Source: Oscheius dolichura
Taxonomy: Eukaryota; Nematoda; Chromadorea; Rhabditida; Rhabditidae
Length of the DNA: 64,000 nucleotides
Reading direction: 5' to 3'
NCBI GenBank assembly: GCA_932521035.1
Contig: OW051494.1
Span: 7,736,001-7,800,000, forward strand
This document shows, in pieces, positions 37,901 to 49,045 of this stretch. The notes beneath the pieces are model-generated. The model had not been told where the DNA came from and ran no database searches. It worked only from the letters and a program-made list of their open reading frames with translations. Made by a program: the position numbers and the translations under genes. The stretch's first letter is position 1; each line of letters opens with the position of its first letter.

Positions 37901-38811
37901 GGTAAACAGAGGAAGACAATGGGCTGCAACCGATAAAAAGGCTTGAATTTGACTGTCGGTAAGAAGAGACGGCCATGGCACGCATTTACAAGCGGAAAAA
38001 AGGTTTATAGTTGGGTGGGAAAGGGGAACGGCTGACGGAGGAGACGGCGGGAGGATGGCCAAGAAACGAGGGACGAGGACGGGGGACATCAGGAGGGGAG
38101 GATAGGGAAGACTACCGCCTGCCCCCGTAGCATATCGGCAGACGCATTTCCTTGTATAGAATACGTTACAATGGAGTCTACCCTTTGATATTTTTATCAC
38201 CACCGAGAGTTTATGGATGCAGGCGCGAGAGAGAAGAGCCGTTCAGCCAGATAGGGAGACAACGATACCAACTGGCAATTAGAAAGACTGTTTCTTTGGA
38301 AAAGAAGAGGAACTAGGCCACCAACTCATCATGGATTACGGTAGAAGAGGTTCAAGACGGCTAGAACCACTTCTTGTAGGGTGATGGCTGTTTGTTGACC
38401 ACGTTCGCGCGCTAATCACCGGTTGGGATCAATGTTTTCCATCCAAATGAGCTTTTCCTAAGTTTTCCCAAATAAACAGAGGATGTACTTTTTTTTGACA
38501 CGAATTTATTATTTGATTTTGCTGGGATTTTTTTGGTGAACTTCTAGCCATATCCTTTTTGGTACTCTAGGCGCCGAAGAACGGCGAGCCTCCCAAGTAC
38601 CAAAAAATTCACATTCTTTTTTTCATCGTCTCCTCCAATTTTCCCAGTCGTTTTTCTTGTAAAGAAAGCCATAAATGTATTAGAGTGATTAACTTTAGCG
38701 CGGGAGGGTGAGGGATGGGGGAAGTGGTTCTTTTTTTCTGGGAAAAGTCGATAGACCGCAGTTTTTTACGGTTTTATAGAGAAAAACATACCCATATAGT
38801 GATCAGAAAGG

Positions 38812-39075
38812 TCAGCCAAAAGCAAAACTAATAGACAAATGGGAGAAATATGTTTGTTTTTGCTGAGGAAAAAATGTAACAGACCGGAAAAGGGCGCGTG
38901 CTGGACTGGGCGCTGTATCTTGGAGATATCGCCTTATAATAAATGGTACAGCAAAAACCATGCAGAGCACTAGATTCAGCAGAAAAAACTGCATCGGATG
39001 GTATAAAAATCTGCCATGGATTCTCTTTTCTGCGGAAATTAGTCCCATATTTGTGGCGTTAGACATTCCGTGCAA
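38812..39075 (-). other. open frame with one predicted membrane helix, doubtful
   Basis: An 87-residue open frame contains EKRIHGRFLYHPMQFF followed by a strongly hydrophobic segment and basic RR. This could be one exon of a 7TM-type receptor. No flanking exons with matching phase were found, so it may be a remnant or chance. Confidence 0.2.
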
Positions 39076-39419
39076 AAATCACCCAAAATCTTCGAAGAGT
39101 CGGTGATTTTCCGGAAGGGGAGTACCAATTTGTCCGAAAAGAAATATTTCAGGCCTGTAGCCCAGAGACAAAAACCAATATTTCCTCATCTCCCGCTACC
39201 GTAATCCCAAAGTGCAAGTGTTTTTTGTTTCCGGTCCAATTTTCCGGCGCCAGCCGTCAATCAAGGGTCTGTATAGTAGTTATGTTCGGAGAGAACCTGG
39301 CCATTTGGAATTGTCCACAAATTAAATAGATATTCTCCGAACACCTTGCCTAATTCGATAATGGCCGGCCGAGAGACTGAAATAGTCCCGGTAACCCTGG
39401 CGAGGAATAGTACATCCAT

Positions 39420-39442
39420 GGGGGGGGGGGGGGGGGGGGGGG
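39420..39442. repeat. poly-G tract (23 nt)
   Basis: Uninterrupted run of 23 G residues in a non-coding region; read on the other strand it matches the poly-C tract at 6242. Confidence 0.95.
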
Positions 39443-39889
39443 AGGACGAATGATCAGGGCGAAAACAAAAAATGGGGATACTGTAATTGGTCCTATTTAG
39501 AACTAGAAGAGAGTATTGTATCATCCTCCCCAGTTGGGATATCCCTACATCTTGGGGAGACCTGGACAGCCATGGGGATTACTGACCATCTGAAGTCATC
39601 TGGATTAAATTTTTGGTATCTCCCTCCATAAATCAGCAAAATATCCTTGTCCAGAACCGTCTGCCTGGGATCCCTTTACCGGACAAGTCGCGCCGCCAGG
39701 GCGTCCTCCCCTGGGAGACGCTGATTTGAATAGAATCGGAGGAGGCGCTCCAAATAAGGGAAATATCTTCCATGGGAGAAGGGGATCCTGGGCTAGTTTT
39801 ATATGGAAAGATAGAGATTTTCATATTGTATTTGAATCTGGTAACCATTTTTGATGGGAAGCATGGAGTCGGAAGCTATTCGAGAGGTA

Positions 39890-42744
39890 TTGCACGCTGT
39901 CAGAGGCGCGATCCCCTCCCGTCGTTGAGGGACAAATTACCGGATAAAAAAGGATTCTTCGCTTTTTTTCTTTCAAGAACCGAGCGATAAACACTTAATA
40001 AGGAAATGGGATACTGTATATAGCCAACTTTCGACTTCTAGCTCCAATTCTTTGAATTATAGAGCGCATTTCAGGAAACGGCCCATCCCGGATCATCCAC
40101 GCCCGTTGAAAACGAAGAAATCGGCAGACTGGGACAAATAAAAAAGGTTTCCAGTATTTCAGAAGGCCAGGAGACTTTTATTGTAAGTTGTAAGAAACTT
40201 TTTCCCGACGTCAGAAGCTCGTTTTTCAGCTGTAATAACAAAAAAAAGCCAGCGACCTGGAGCTCTTGGACATCTAGCGCCCAAAAGCCCATCTGCCCCT
40301 GTCCCCAGTCGTTTCCCCGTTATTTTGGTGTCTTCCTATTTCTTTTGTCAATTATTAGCTCCTCTTTTTGTTAATAAGAATAACTAGCGAAGTGACTCAC
40401 CGGTACGAGCCTTCCACCAGCTGCAACTCCTGGCTAATCTCATTTATCACTCCATCCGATAATTCTCTAGGTTCAGCAGAAGAATATCTTTGGTCTCTCT
40501 TTTGCAGCAGACGGGCGAGAGAGGAAATTGACACAAAAAGCATCAAAAAGTATGAGGGGAAGGGGGAGAGGAAGGAAGGAGACAGCTCCTTGAAGAGGTG
40601 GCCGGCGTCAGGAGACGTCTGCCCATGAATAGGCAAGAATCTCCAGAATTTAAACAAAAATTACCGTAATTACATTAAAACCTCTCGTGAGATTTCAAGG
40701 AGAGAAGCACAAAAAATGAGGGATTCTGAACTATAGGCGAGGCATAGATCGCGGTGCCCAATAAAAGAATTCCTAGCGGCCACCTGAAGGGCTAGAGACT
40801 TTTAGAGATGTTTAAAGAATCTCGTAAGATTCGGTCAAGTGCCTACTTGTGATATTTTCCCCTCCAGACCCATTGGATACGGTGAGAAGGAAGAAATATG
40901 GTCATAAACGGTCCGGCAATCGGAAAGGGACGTGCCACGGCGACAAGTTCCCGCTGTTTGTGATGTGGTGGCTATTTGTTTTTGAGCCATCCGGTGAAAT
41001 ATTCCACGTCTCTAATTATTTGAAATGGGCACTTCCTGGACCATAGATCAGCCTCAAATAAACCAAATACGGGGAAGAGGAGACACTCCGGAGAGGGAGA
41101 GGAAACTCACATGAGGACTGGGTTGAGTTAGCGGTTTATTTATTTGAGCGAAGGAGGAGGAGGACATCAAAGGGATCAAGTAGCTGGCCATAGAAAAGAA
41201 TGTAATCGGGCCGTTTTGATAGTCAAGAGAAGGGGAGGAGACAGGTCAGTGGTCAGGATGTGGAGGAGGATGACGGCCAGTGGGAGACGGGAAGGTGAGA
41301 CGCCGTGTTTCCCGACTTTTTTGGCACAAGAACTCCTTATCCAAGAGAAAATACAGATTTCCAATTTTTGAAGACATAGAAGCTTGATTCTCTCTGATCT
41401 AACAAGCACAAATATTTATCCTTGTTTGGCCGCGGTTCAACAATTTCCGATCGGAAACCATTGAGACCAGATGCTTCGCTCATCTCGACGAGGCACTTCA
41501 AACTAAAAAATGTTAGACCAATTGAAAAGGAAACGGTTATGAATAGAAGGTAAAAAATTTAAAAGGTCATTCTGCGTTCGGGGGGAATCGAACGTGTGGA
41601 ATAGCCCAAATTCTCATGGCTTCTCGAAAAAATCTGATTTATTATTCTTCTTGCGTCGATTATTCTGTGTTTCTTCTTCTTTAGCGTGGTATTTTCCGAT
41701 AGACAATGGCCGTAAGGGCAGCTACAATAATGAAAGAGATTAATCCAACTGCCAAGACAGAATATCTCCATGCTTTTGTGATTATTCCTCTTTCCATAAG
41801 AGTGAATACTTTTCTTTGATGATGACGCTAAAATAATTAGTACAGTATGTGCATAAAAATATTAGAATAACATACGCTGTCTTCTAGAATTTTCAATAGC
41901 TTGTTATTCTTCTGTTTATCGAAAAAATTACTGAGAATACCAGACTGAAAAGATATACAAATCAATTGAAAAAAGAGAGTAATAAAATCAAACCCGAAGT
42001 ATTGGTAGTCCATTATTAGCACAGCAATCAGTGCCTTCGTAGATTCCAACAATGCTTCTATGAGTGCAATTATATGTTCCATTACTTGAAGCTTTCCATT
42101 TTGGGCATAGCCCTTTTATTTCAGAATTGGAATCTCCATCATCACAATAGGAGGTAAACATATATTGAAATTTATCATCTGGATTAGGTTCTAAACCATA
42201 AATACAACTATGTCCCTAAAGGTTGGCTTTCATCATTTAGAAAAAAAAGTTACCTCTTGGAAATTACACGACGAATAGCCAAAGATACTGCTCCTGGCTG
42301 ATGTTACAGAAAAGTATGGGCATAATCCATTATACAGAGAAGCTGATGTGTTTCGTTGATTTGTGCCATTTAGCCAGCCCATCCTTGCATACAGCATAAA
42401 ATCGGGAACATATTGATATTCACAATGTGCATTATATTCACCAGCCATTGCCTCAAACTCTTCTTGTGAAAGTGATGAATTCCAGAATTGATCCAAATGA
42501 TCAAATATTGGTAGTATTAGATAAGTGTTATTTTTGTGCTAAAATTATTGAACGTAATTATAAACTAAATCTACTAACCTCTTCATAAAAATCATCAGCA
42601 GATATCAGTCGTACGGATGCTTCCACTCCCGGTGTCTGGTGGAAAAGAAGAAGAGCAGCGAATAAACACAGCAGCCGCATAGAAGGAAACATTTGAACAG
42701 AATGAAATATTCCATTTTTCTTGAGATGAGCGTTGACGGTCAAA
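39890..42744. repeat. inverted duplication, arm A (X module)
   Basis: Segments of this stretch recur inverted between about 47.0 and 52.06 kb: 40368-40620 matches 50939-51199, 41144-41340 matches 50700-50909, 41355-41660 matches 50396-50698 and 49553-49858, and 41681-42160 matches 49890-50372. The part around 39890-40270 matches 51700-52060 less closely. The left-to-right order is conserved for most pieces, but in the other arm pieces are duplicated and new joints appear. Confidence 0.85.
41681..42692 (-). CDS. unrecognised Cys-rich type I membrane protein (X, intact copy)
   Basis: Five exons (42579-42692, 42254-42538, 41994-42215, 41876-41944, 41681-41827) join in frame to 278 residues. A signal peptide (MRLLCLFAALLLFHQTPG, second Met) is followed by an extracellular region with about ten Cys and several N-glycosylation sites (NGTNQRNTS, NGTYNCT). 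Recognisable stretches are QEEFEAMAGEYNAHC, SIFGYSSCNFQE, SYCDDGDSNSEIKGLC and GIYEGTDCCANNG. One membrane helix (SVLAVGLISFIIVAALTAIVY) precedes a very short basic tail RKIPR. No known domain is recognised. Three further damaged or partial copies lie at 47.1, 48.2 and 49.85 kb on the other strand; this is the only copy with an unbroken reading frame. It is probably a cell-surface protein of a lineage-specific family. Confidence 0.72.
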
Positions 42745-42813
42745 TGATGATGAGAGCCTTGAGAGTCTCGCCCCGCTCCTAAGACCTCGACCATAACCCT
42801 CACCCCTCATCAG

Positions 42814-43518
42814 CTCCTGATCGTCCTCTTCCAGCGCTGGCTGGACTACTACGTCTTCATGATAATGTTTGCCATCGTCTTCCCTACCGTAATCAGCCAC
42901 GTCGTCCTCCGAACCGAGTCCACCTATCAATATTTCCCGGATACGGATAACTACCAAATTGTTACCCTCGTTGACGTATGCTCACCTTTCAATTCAAATC
43001 TTCCCTTTTCAGTTTAGAGAATATCTCTATAATGGGGCTATTGTTATGCTTCTGAGTTGTACGGTCCTCAGCCTGGTCATGAACTCGACCGTCCTCTACG
43101 CCTTCTGCTCGGTGAGTAAGAGGAGATCGGGCCCGGCCACCGCTCCTCCCTCATCCATTTCAGGGTAGATTCAAGATCGTGACAAACCAGAAGAGAGCCG
43201 AGTTTATGCTCTTCATCTACAGTTTCATCGAGTTGATATCCGAGCTGTTGATGATCATCGTCTTCGTGAGTCGCCTCCTCCTCCCGTCCCCCTATCCTCC
43301 CCCGTCTCCAGGTCGTCCAGCGCTTCACCCCCATCGACAGTCCCCTCTACAACTTCTCCCGCTATTTCCTCCTCTTCACCCAGGATGCCGTCACCCTCAT
43401 CCCGTCCTTCGTCCTCCTGGCCACCAGTGCCCAGTTGAGGCAGGCCATCGGCGAGACCTTCCATCGGACGAAGACTAGTCCGGTGACTAACTATTCCTTT
43501 ACTTCCCGACTCAAATAA
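42814..43518 (+). pseudogene. 3' half of a 7TM receptor gene (Y1), truncated
   Basis: The exons code for the C-terminal half of a 7TM protein: QRWLDYYVFMIMFAIVFPTV, then YNGAIVMLLSCTVLSLVMNS, FIYSFIELISELLMIIVFV, and SRYFLLFTQDAVTLIPSFVLL before the stop at 43516-43518. The N-terminal half, present in the mirror copy Y2 (57436-58928), is missing; its place is taken by the X gene. The exons themselves have no visible frameshift. Without TM1-TM4 and a start codon it is unlikely to make a working receptor. Confidence 0.8.
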
Positions 43519-43592
43519 ACTCTTCTCCGGATATTTATTGGATGACGAACTTGAGGAATATCTCCAAATAGATCCACGGCATCGGAGGCTTC

Positions 43593-43802
43593 ATGGTATA
43601 CTATCCCCAAAGAAAGTGCCCGAATTCTCCATCAAAGGATGTGTGCTCCATAGAAGTTCGTGCTTGGCATGATAAGTCTCTCGAAAATAATTCAATACTG
43701 GGAAAGGTATCGGGCGTAATCTTTATAAACAACCAGAACAGTTGGGGAATGTATTTCACGTATAAGCATGTTGACGACCGTCGTCTCCGAGGAGCGAGAT
43801 AG
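43593..43802 (+). CDS. small unrecognised ORF (W1), conserved in the mirror copy
   Basis: A 69-residue open frame starting MVYYPQRKCPNSPSKDV and containing SGVIFINNQNSWGMYFTYK. The same frame is fully preserved in the mirror copy at 57152-57361. It may be an exon of a larger gene between Y and Z. Conservation is weak evidence because the duplication is recent. Confidence 0.3.
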   Translation: MVYYPQRKCPNSPSKDVCSIEVRAWHDKSLENNSILGKVSGVIFINNQNSWGMYFTYKHVDDRRLRGAR

Positions 43803-44044
43803 AGGAGCAGGGCGGAAGGGCCACACCGGCTATGAATGGGACAGGAGGACACCGTTTGAGAAGGGAACAAGGATGCTCAATGGACCGAAGTTTTAGACAC
43901 GTAGATTGAAAAAGGACAAAAATCGAAGGAAGAGTCGGCAGTGGCCATCAAACGCGCCCTATTCCTACTGTGACCCGCTTGTCTGCACCTTGTCCGAGGA
44001 TCTCCCTCCATTTTTGGTCGGCATCCACAATTTCTCTCTTAGAG

Positions 44045-45340
44045 ATGACTGATATAAGTGTCTGTCCTTCGCAAATCCATTCGGCCTGTGAAGATGTGGC
44101 CGAGAAAGATGCCGGCAGTGAACTTTTCCGCGTGATGTACACTCCCTCTCAACAGAAGAACTATCCTCGTCCTCCTATCGATTTCTGTCGTATTCCCCGA
44201 AAATGTCAAGTACTCATCATCCATATGGTTCGTCTATCTCTCTTTTCCCAACTGGGTGTCCATTCCAGCAGCCGGTAGTCACGGTCGTCAGGATGCGTCT
44301 CACGGAGGCGGCAGTACAAGAGACCGTCGAACTGGCGCTGTCCCAATTGCCGGACTTGGTCTTATTGCGGGATGTGGTCAAGTTCTTCCAAGAGGTACAG
44401 TAGTTTTCCGTCTCTAACACGGGGCGATCTCCGTTTTCCTAATTTATACGGATTTTATAGAGATATCCAGGCGAGTGCAAATACACGAATATGCTCAAAA
44501 TAGATAGTTTAATATATTTTTTTGTAAACAAACATCACCACGCGACATTTCAATATGCGGTACAGGAGAGGATGCGATCGAAATATGACAAGAAAGAACT
44601 GTATTCCAAACTGAGCGAGGAGTTACAGTCTCGAGTTCAGGAGAGATGGGACACCTTGCTGAGGTATGGCAGACACAGAAATAATCCTGATTTAGCTTGG
44701 CTCGGGAGAACACCATTCAGGCCAAATGGGAGCAACAGAACTCGAGGGGACCGAGCTCGATAGACTTGGAGGCTGTCCCTGAACAGGTTATAAACCAGAT
44801 AATCAAGAGGGTAGGGAATGTTAAAGGATCACCCCCAGCCATTTCAGTGCTCCTTGGCCGTGGTGACCCGTCTCTGGCGGACCAGCAGGCGGATGGAGGC
44901 CATCGTCGTCGAATACACCACGACCACTCCAATCGTCTCATTATGGTTTTCTATTCCGGAGGCACGACTCGTTTTTAATCACGACAATGCCGGTAATTTG
45001 ACACATCAACGAGAAATCGTGTGGGACTATGTCTTGTTCAAGGTAAGGCAGCTGCCCTCGTCTCCCGGACGGCTATTCATGCCACTTTCAGGGTATACTC
45101 CACTGTATCTTATTTTCATTGCACACATTCAACCGTCTTCCGGATCATATAAAAGCACCGATTGATAAATTCTACGGGGGCGGGTTCAAATCGATATGGG
45201 CATACTGGAGCGACCGGGAGGACAATAGCAATCCCACGAAGCTGGAATGGAATCTTTGGGGGTATTGCCCCATTAAATCGCCCTTTACCTTGTGTTTCTT
45301 CCATCCTCGCCGAGATATGTTCTTGAAACCCGTTGTCTAA
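44045..45340 (+). CDS. unrecognised intracellular protein (Z1)
   Basis: Six exons join in frame to about 350 residues. The start is MTDISVCPSQIHSACEDV, where the ATG follows a tctctcttag acceptor by two bases. Then come RMRLTEAAVQETVELALSQ, a basic helical part (ERMRSKYDKKELYSKLSEE), IDLEAVPEQVINQIIKR, CSLAVVTRLWRTSRRMEAIV, and a C-terminal domain containing LPDHIKAPIDKFYGGG and LEWNLWGYCPIKSP before LKPVV and the stop at 45340. No signal peptide or membrane helix is evident. I do not recognise the family. The LTEAAVQ...VINQIIKR part could mediate protein contact, but that is a guess. A near-identical mirror copy (Z2, 55614-56909) and a diverged partial copy (Z3, 52077-52890) show it is a local gene family. 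Confidence 0.65.
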
Positions 45341-46364
45341 TGAATAAATCTCTTTCGTATTCTTCCTCAATTTTTCTCCATTATAGATGGACGAGACGGG
45401 ACGCTTCGAGATCCAGACGAGGCCGACGGGTAGTCTCGAAAATAGACGAGATCAAGACGGGCAACTATACCTCGAGACGAGAATCAAGGTCTCTCGGCCC
45501 CTTTTTGCGAGGAGGATTAAATTCAAGAGGCCGAGTCCCTCAGGGCTGGCTCCAAATGGAACGAGTCTCCCCAAAGGGAGGAGGACGAGGGAGGAGAGGG
45601 CGCGTTTTGGACGGGGGACACAGTTGGTATGTCCCGAAGGAAGATGACTCAAGGAGAGTATTGTCCCGTGTAGAACGGCACACTAGATCTCCATTGGATC
45701 CACTCCAATCACTCCCCGGCTTCCACCCTGCCGGCCTCCCCTGAGGGAGACGAGGGCAGAACGATTAGAGAGTTTTTTTTTAAAGGAAGGGTGAGCACAC
45801 ATAAACGGTTTATGATAAACCAAAGAGAATGATATATGTATAGTCCGTTTCCAATCTCGGGTTTTTCGACTACGGGACCTTTTCCCAGTCCTTTAAATTA
45901 TTCACGCTCGCGCTGCGTTTTCTTTTCTGTTTTTTTTCTTCAATTTTTCATGTTTTTATTGAGTATAAGAAGCTCTTCTAGCTAATTTTTGCAGAAGGAA
46001 GATCAGAACAACGAAGCTACGTGTCATTTTTGTATGCGCGAAATCCAAAGAATGTTTGTTTTGAAGACTGCATACTAAAAGTTCAAAGCGAAAAGCTATG
46101 TAACGCAATTTATGAAATTTCGCTTTCATTGTACTGCTTTTCATGTTTGGGTGATACGTTTCTCTTCTTATCTCTCCTTCTCTTTCTTTTATGTTTATAC
46201 CACAACATATAAAGCAATTTGCAGGTCGAAGAGGAGGTGGGGGCTGGGGATGGGCTCCCAGCTCCATCTAGACACTCTTCTCGTCAATCTGTAAGGTGAT
46301 CCAAAAAGTCATGTTTGGTTCTCCCTATAAATTAGTCGACTACCTGGGGCATTTATTCTGAAAA
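45341..46364. other. spacer with a GC-rich part and an AT-rich part
   Basis: 45380-45780 is GC-rich, carries long but unsupported open frames and ends in the repeat at 45633-45770. From 45790 the sequence turns AT-rich; a few possible exon-like pieces near 46220-46300 could belong to the start of the TatD-like gene but cannot be joined in frame. Confidence 0.4.
45633..45770 (+). repeat. dispersed repeat Q, copy 1
   Basis: About 138 bp ending ggcagaacgattagag and containing ccactccaatcactccccgg. A close copy in the same (direct) orientation lies at 58198-58341, although the surrounding genes are inverted there. Confidence 0.85.
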
Positions 46365-47017
46365 AAGGATTTGCATGAAGTGATCGCTCGTGCAAAAGAA
46401 GCTGGTTAGTTTTTTTAAAACTATTTCTCTAATTTTATAAATAATTGGTTTTTAGGAATAGTAAAACTAATGGTTATGGGTACTTCTGAAGAAATTAGCC
46501 AAGAGGTAGCAAAGCTGGTTGAATCCGAACCTGGATTTATTTATTTTACTGCGGGTAACCATATTTATTGTTTTGTACAATAATACATTATAGGTGTTCA
46601 TCCTAATGATGCAAAGGATTTTACAGACACTACTCTTGCTACAATAAGGACTCTACAAGTATATCTTCATACGTTGTTTTTATATTTGTCTATATTTCAG
46701 TCTCATCCTCAATGTGTTGCTGTAGGCGAATGTGGCCTCGATTTTAATCGGAATTTTTCACCTCAAGATGTACAGAAAGAGGTATTTCGTAAACAAGTAA
46801 GCAATTTAAGATATTTTTTCTAATTTTTACATTTAGGTAGCTCTTGCTTGTGAACTGCGCCGGCCGTTATTTATTCACGAACGTGATGCTCATATACAAA
46901 TGGTGGAAATATTAGCAGAATTTGGAGATCGCCTTCCTCCAGCGGTCATATGTTTTACTGGAACCAGTGAAGAAGCCAAGAAATATGTTGAGCTGGGATT
47001 TTATATTGGATTAACAG
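46365..47017 (+). pseudogene. TatD-like deoxyribonuclease, truncated and missing metal ligands
   Basis: Five exons read in frame as the N-terminal and middle part of a TatD family enzyme: EVIARAKEAG, KLMVMGTSEEISQEVAK, FTAGVHPNDAKDF, the motif CVAVGECGLDFNRNFSP, and ELRRPLFIHERDAHIQM. TatD enzymes are metal-dependent 3'-5' DNases with a TIM-barrel fold. The first HxH motif was not found upstream. The usual HCFTG motif reads ICFTGT, so that His is replaced. The last third, with the ETDAPYL-type Asp motif, is absent: after FYIGLTG the sequence joins the promoter side of an X copy. A shorter duplicate of the last exon, with an extra base, lies at 51217. I consider this a broken gene or a fusion, not an active nuclease. 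Confidence 0.65.
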
Positions 47018-47100
47018 GTAGCTTTTGTGTTTCTCCAATGTTTAGCCATTTGACCGTCAGCACTCATCTCAAGAAAAATGGAATATTTCATTCTGTTCAA

Positions 47101-48123
47101 ATGTTTCCTTCTATGCGGCTGCTGTGTTTATTCGCTGCTCTTCTTCTTTTCCACCAGACACCGGGAGTGGAAGCATCCGTACGACTGATATCTGCTGATG
47201 ATTTTTATGAAGAGGTTAGTAGATTTAGTTTATAATTACGTTCAATAATTTTAGCACAAAAATAACACTTATCTAATACTACCAATATTTGATCATTTGG
47301 ATCAATTCTGGAATTCATCACTTTCACAAGAAGAGTTTGAGGCAATGGCTGGTGAATATAATGCACATTGTGAATATCAATATGTTCCCGATTTTATGCT
47401 GTATGCAAGGATAGGCTGGATAAATGGCACAAATCAACGAAATACATCAGCTTCTCTGCATAATGGATTATGCCCATACTTTTCTGTAACATCAGCCAGG
47501 AGCAGTATCTTTGGCTATTCGTCGTGTAATTTCCAAGAGGTAACTTTTTTTTCTAAATGATGAAAGCCAACCTTTAGGGACATAGTTGTATTTATGGTTT
47601 AGAACCTAATCCAGATGATAAGTTTCAATATATGTTTACCTCCTATGTTTACCTCCTATTGTGATGATGGAGATTCCAATTCTGAAATAAAAGGGCTATG
47701 CCCAAAATGGAAAGCTTCAAGTAATGGAACATATAATTGCACTCATAGAAGCATAGTTGGAATCTACGAAGGCACTGATTGCTGTGCTAATAATGGGCTT
47801 CCAATACTTCGGGTTTGATTTTATTTCTCTTTTTTCAATTGATTTGTATATCTTTTCAGTCTGGTATTCTCAGTAATTTTTTCGATAAACAGAAGAATAA
47901 CAAGCTATTGAAAATTCTAGAAGACAGCGTATGTTATTCTACTATTTTTATGCACATACTGTACTAATTATTTTAGCGTCATCATCAAAGAAAAGTATTC
48001 ACTCTTATGGAAAGAGGAATAATCACAAAAGCATGGAGATATTCTGTCTTGGCAGTTGGATTAATCTCTTTTATTATTGTAGCTGCTCTTACTGTCATTG
48101 TCTATCGGAAAATACCACGCTAA
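47101..48123 (+). pseudogene. X gene copy 2, frameshifted
   Basis: Same five-exon structure as the intact X gene, with coding differences such as RIGWINGTNQ for RMGWLNGTNQ. Exons 1 (47101-47214) and 2 (47255-47539) are intact. Exon 3 carries a 13-bp tandem duplication of tttacctcctatg at about 47644, which shifts the frame and gives an early stop. The membrane segment and stop at 48121-48123 are otherwise preserved. It lies directly after the truncated TatD-like gene, whose last exon runs into the X upstream sequence. Confidence 0.75.
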
Positions 48124-48204
48124 AGAAGAAGAAACACAGAATAATCGGCGCAAGAAGAAAAATAAATCAGATTTTTTCGAGAAGCCATGAGAATTTGGGC
48201 TATT

Positions 48205-48440
48205 CCACAGATAGGCTGGATAAATGGCACAAATCAACGAAACACATCAGCTTCTCTGCATAATGGATTATGCCCATACTTTTCTGTAACATCTTTTCTG
48301 TAATGATGAAAGCCAACCTTTAGGGACATAGTTGTATTCATGGTTTAGAACCTAATCCAGATGATAAGTTTCAATATATGTTTACCTCTTGTTGTGATGA
48401 TGGAGATTCCAATTCTGAAATCAAAGGGCCATATCATATA
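48205..48440 (+). pseudogene. X gene fragment (copy 3)
   Basis: A piece of exon 2 (GWINGTNQRNTSAS-type sequence) is joined after a deletion to the intron and part of exon 3 (YCDDGDS-type region, here with an altered ttgttgtgatg). It starts abruptly right after the 3' flank of copy 2 and ends near 48440. No complete exon remains. Confidence 0.8.
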
Positions 48441-48677
48441 TAAAGTGGATATACTTGGTATACTTTTACACGCTATAAAAAGGGTATAATTTATAATGGT
48501 ACTTTAAAGAGAAGGGGGTATTTTTAATCCGATTATTTTTGCTGATTAATCATGTTAATCTACTTTTTCATTTCTAATACAGCCACCATGATGAATTTGT
48601 TTGGTGCGGTGGTAGTTTGAAAGTTTTGACAAATGGTAACCCAGGTGGACAGTTTTGACCGGAGCCCCCCTACTGCT

Positions 48678-48810
48678 TACAAGGGAGCTTTTTCAATAAG
48701 CGATGCACTTCCTGACAACGGATTCTTGTATAATTTTTAATTCTCTATCGAATGGTGTACTTCGTTTAGCCAGATCGAATCGCTTTTTGAAAAAGTTCCC
48801 TTGTTAGACT
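48678..48810. repeat. candidate short inverted-repeat element (MITE-like)
   Basis: Imperfect terminal inverted repeats of about 25 bp (acaagggagctttttcaata near 48680, complement of tttttgaaaaagttcccttg near 48790) bound about 130 bp. No coding capacity. Target-site duplications were not identified with confidence. Confidence 0.5.
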
Positions 48811-49045
48811 CGATAACCAATAGTAACCCAATATTTATAATGTTTGAATTCGCGCTCAAGGTCTGATTTTGTTGTTCACGCGCAAAATCTCCTTTTCGAA
48901 ACTTTTTTTGGGCCTAAAAAGATAGGAGTTGAATTACAATTCCTCCCTGCCATCAAAAAACCAACGGGTTCGGATATTTTGAAATTTATTTACTTTTGTA
49001 TTATTTGTTATAATGTCAAAGATCGTAATACCTTAACTTCAGAAG

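Larger units (their letters stand above)
26460..38811. other. 12-kb gene-poor, GC-richer region
   Basis: Apart from a tRNA-Tyr at 27738 and a repeated segment at about 28.97 and 31.86 kb, no gene could be supported. Open frames are short, overlap on both strands, and lack splice-site-linked partners. Purine-rich GGAG tracts are frequent (for example 26460-26640 and 30200-30290), and the TACNGTA-type motif recurs about once per kb. A very long intron or a non-coding transcript cannot be excluded. Confidence 0.5.
42757..45400. repeat. inverted duplication, arm B (Y-W-Z module, plus orientation)
   Basis: From about 42757 to about 45400 the sequence recurs inverted at about 55550-58188, with near identity. 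Open frames on both strands correspond one-to-one; gene Z spans exactly 1296 bp in both. The boundary with the X module falls in the 12 bases between 42744 and 42757, inside an intron of the 7TM gene. Confidence 0.93.

Noticed and set aside
41570..41640. tRNA-like B box (gttcgattcccc) in the X 3' module, suggesting a SINE
   Set aside because: No acceptor stem, A box or anticodon arm at the right distance.
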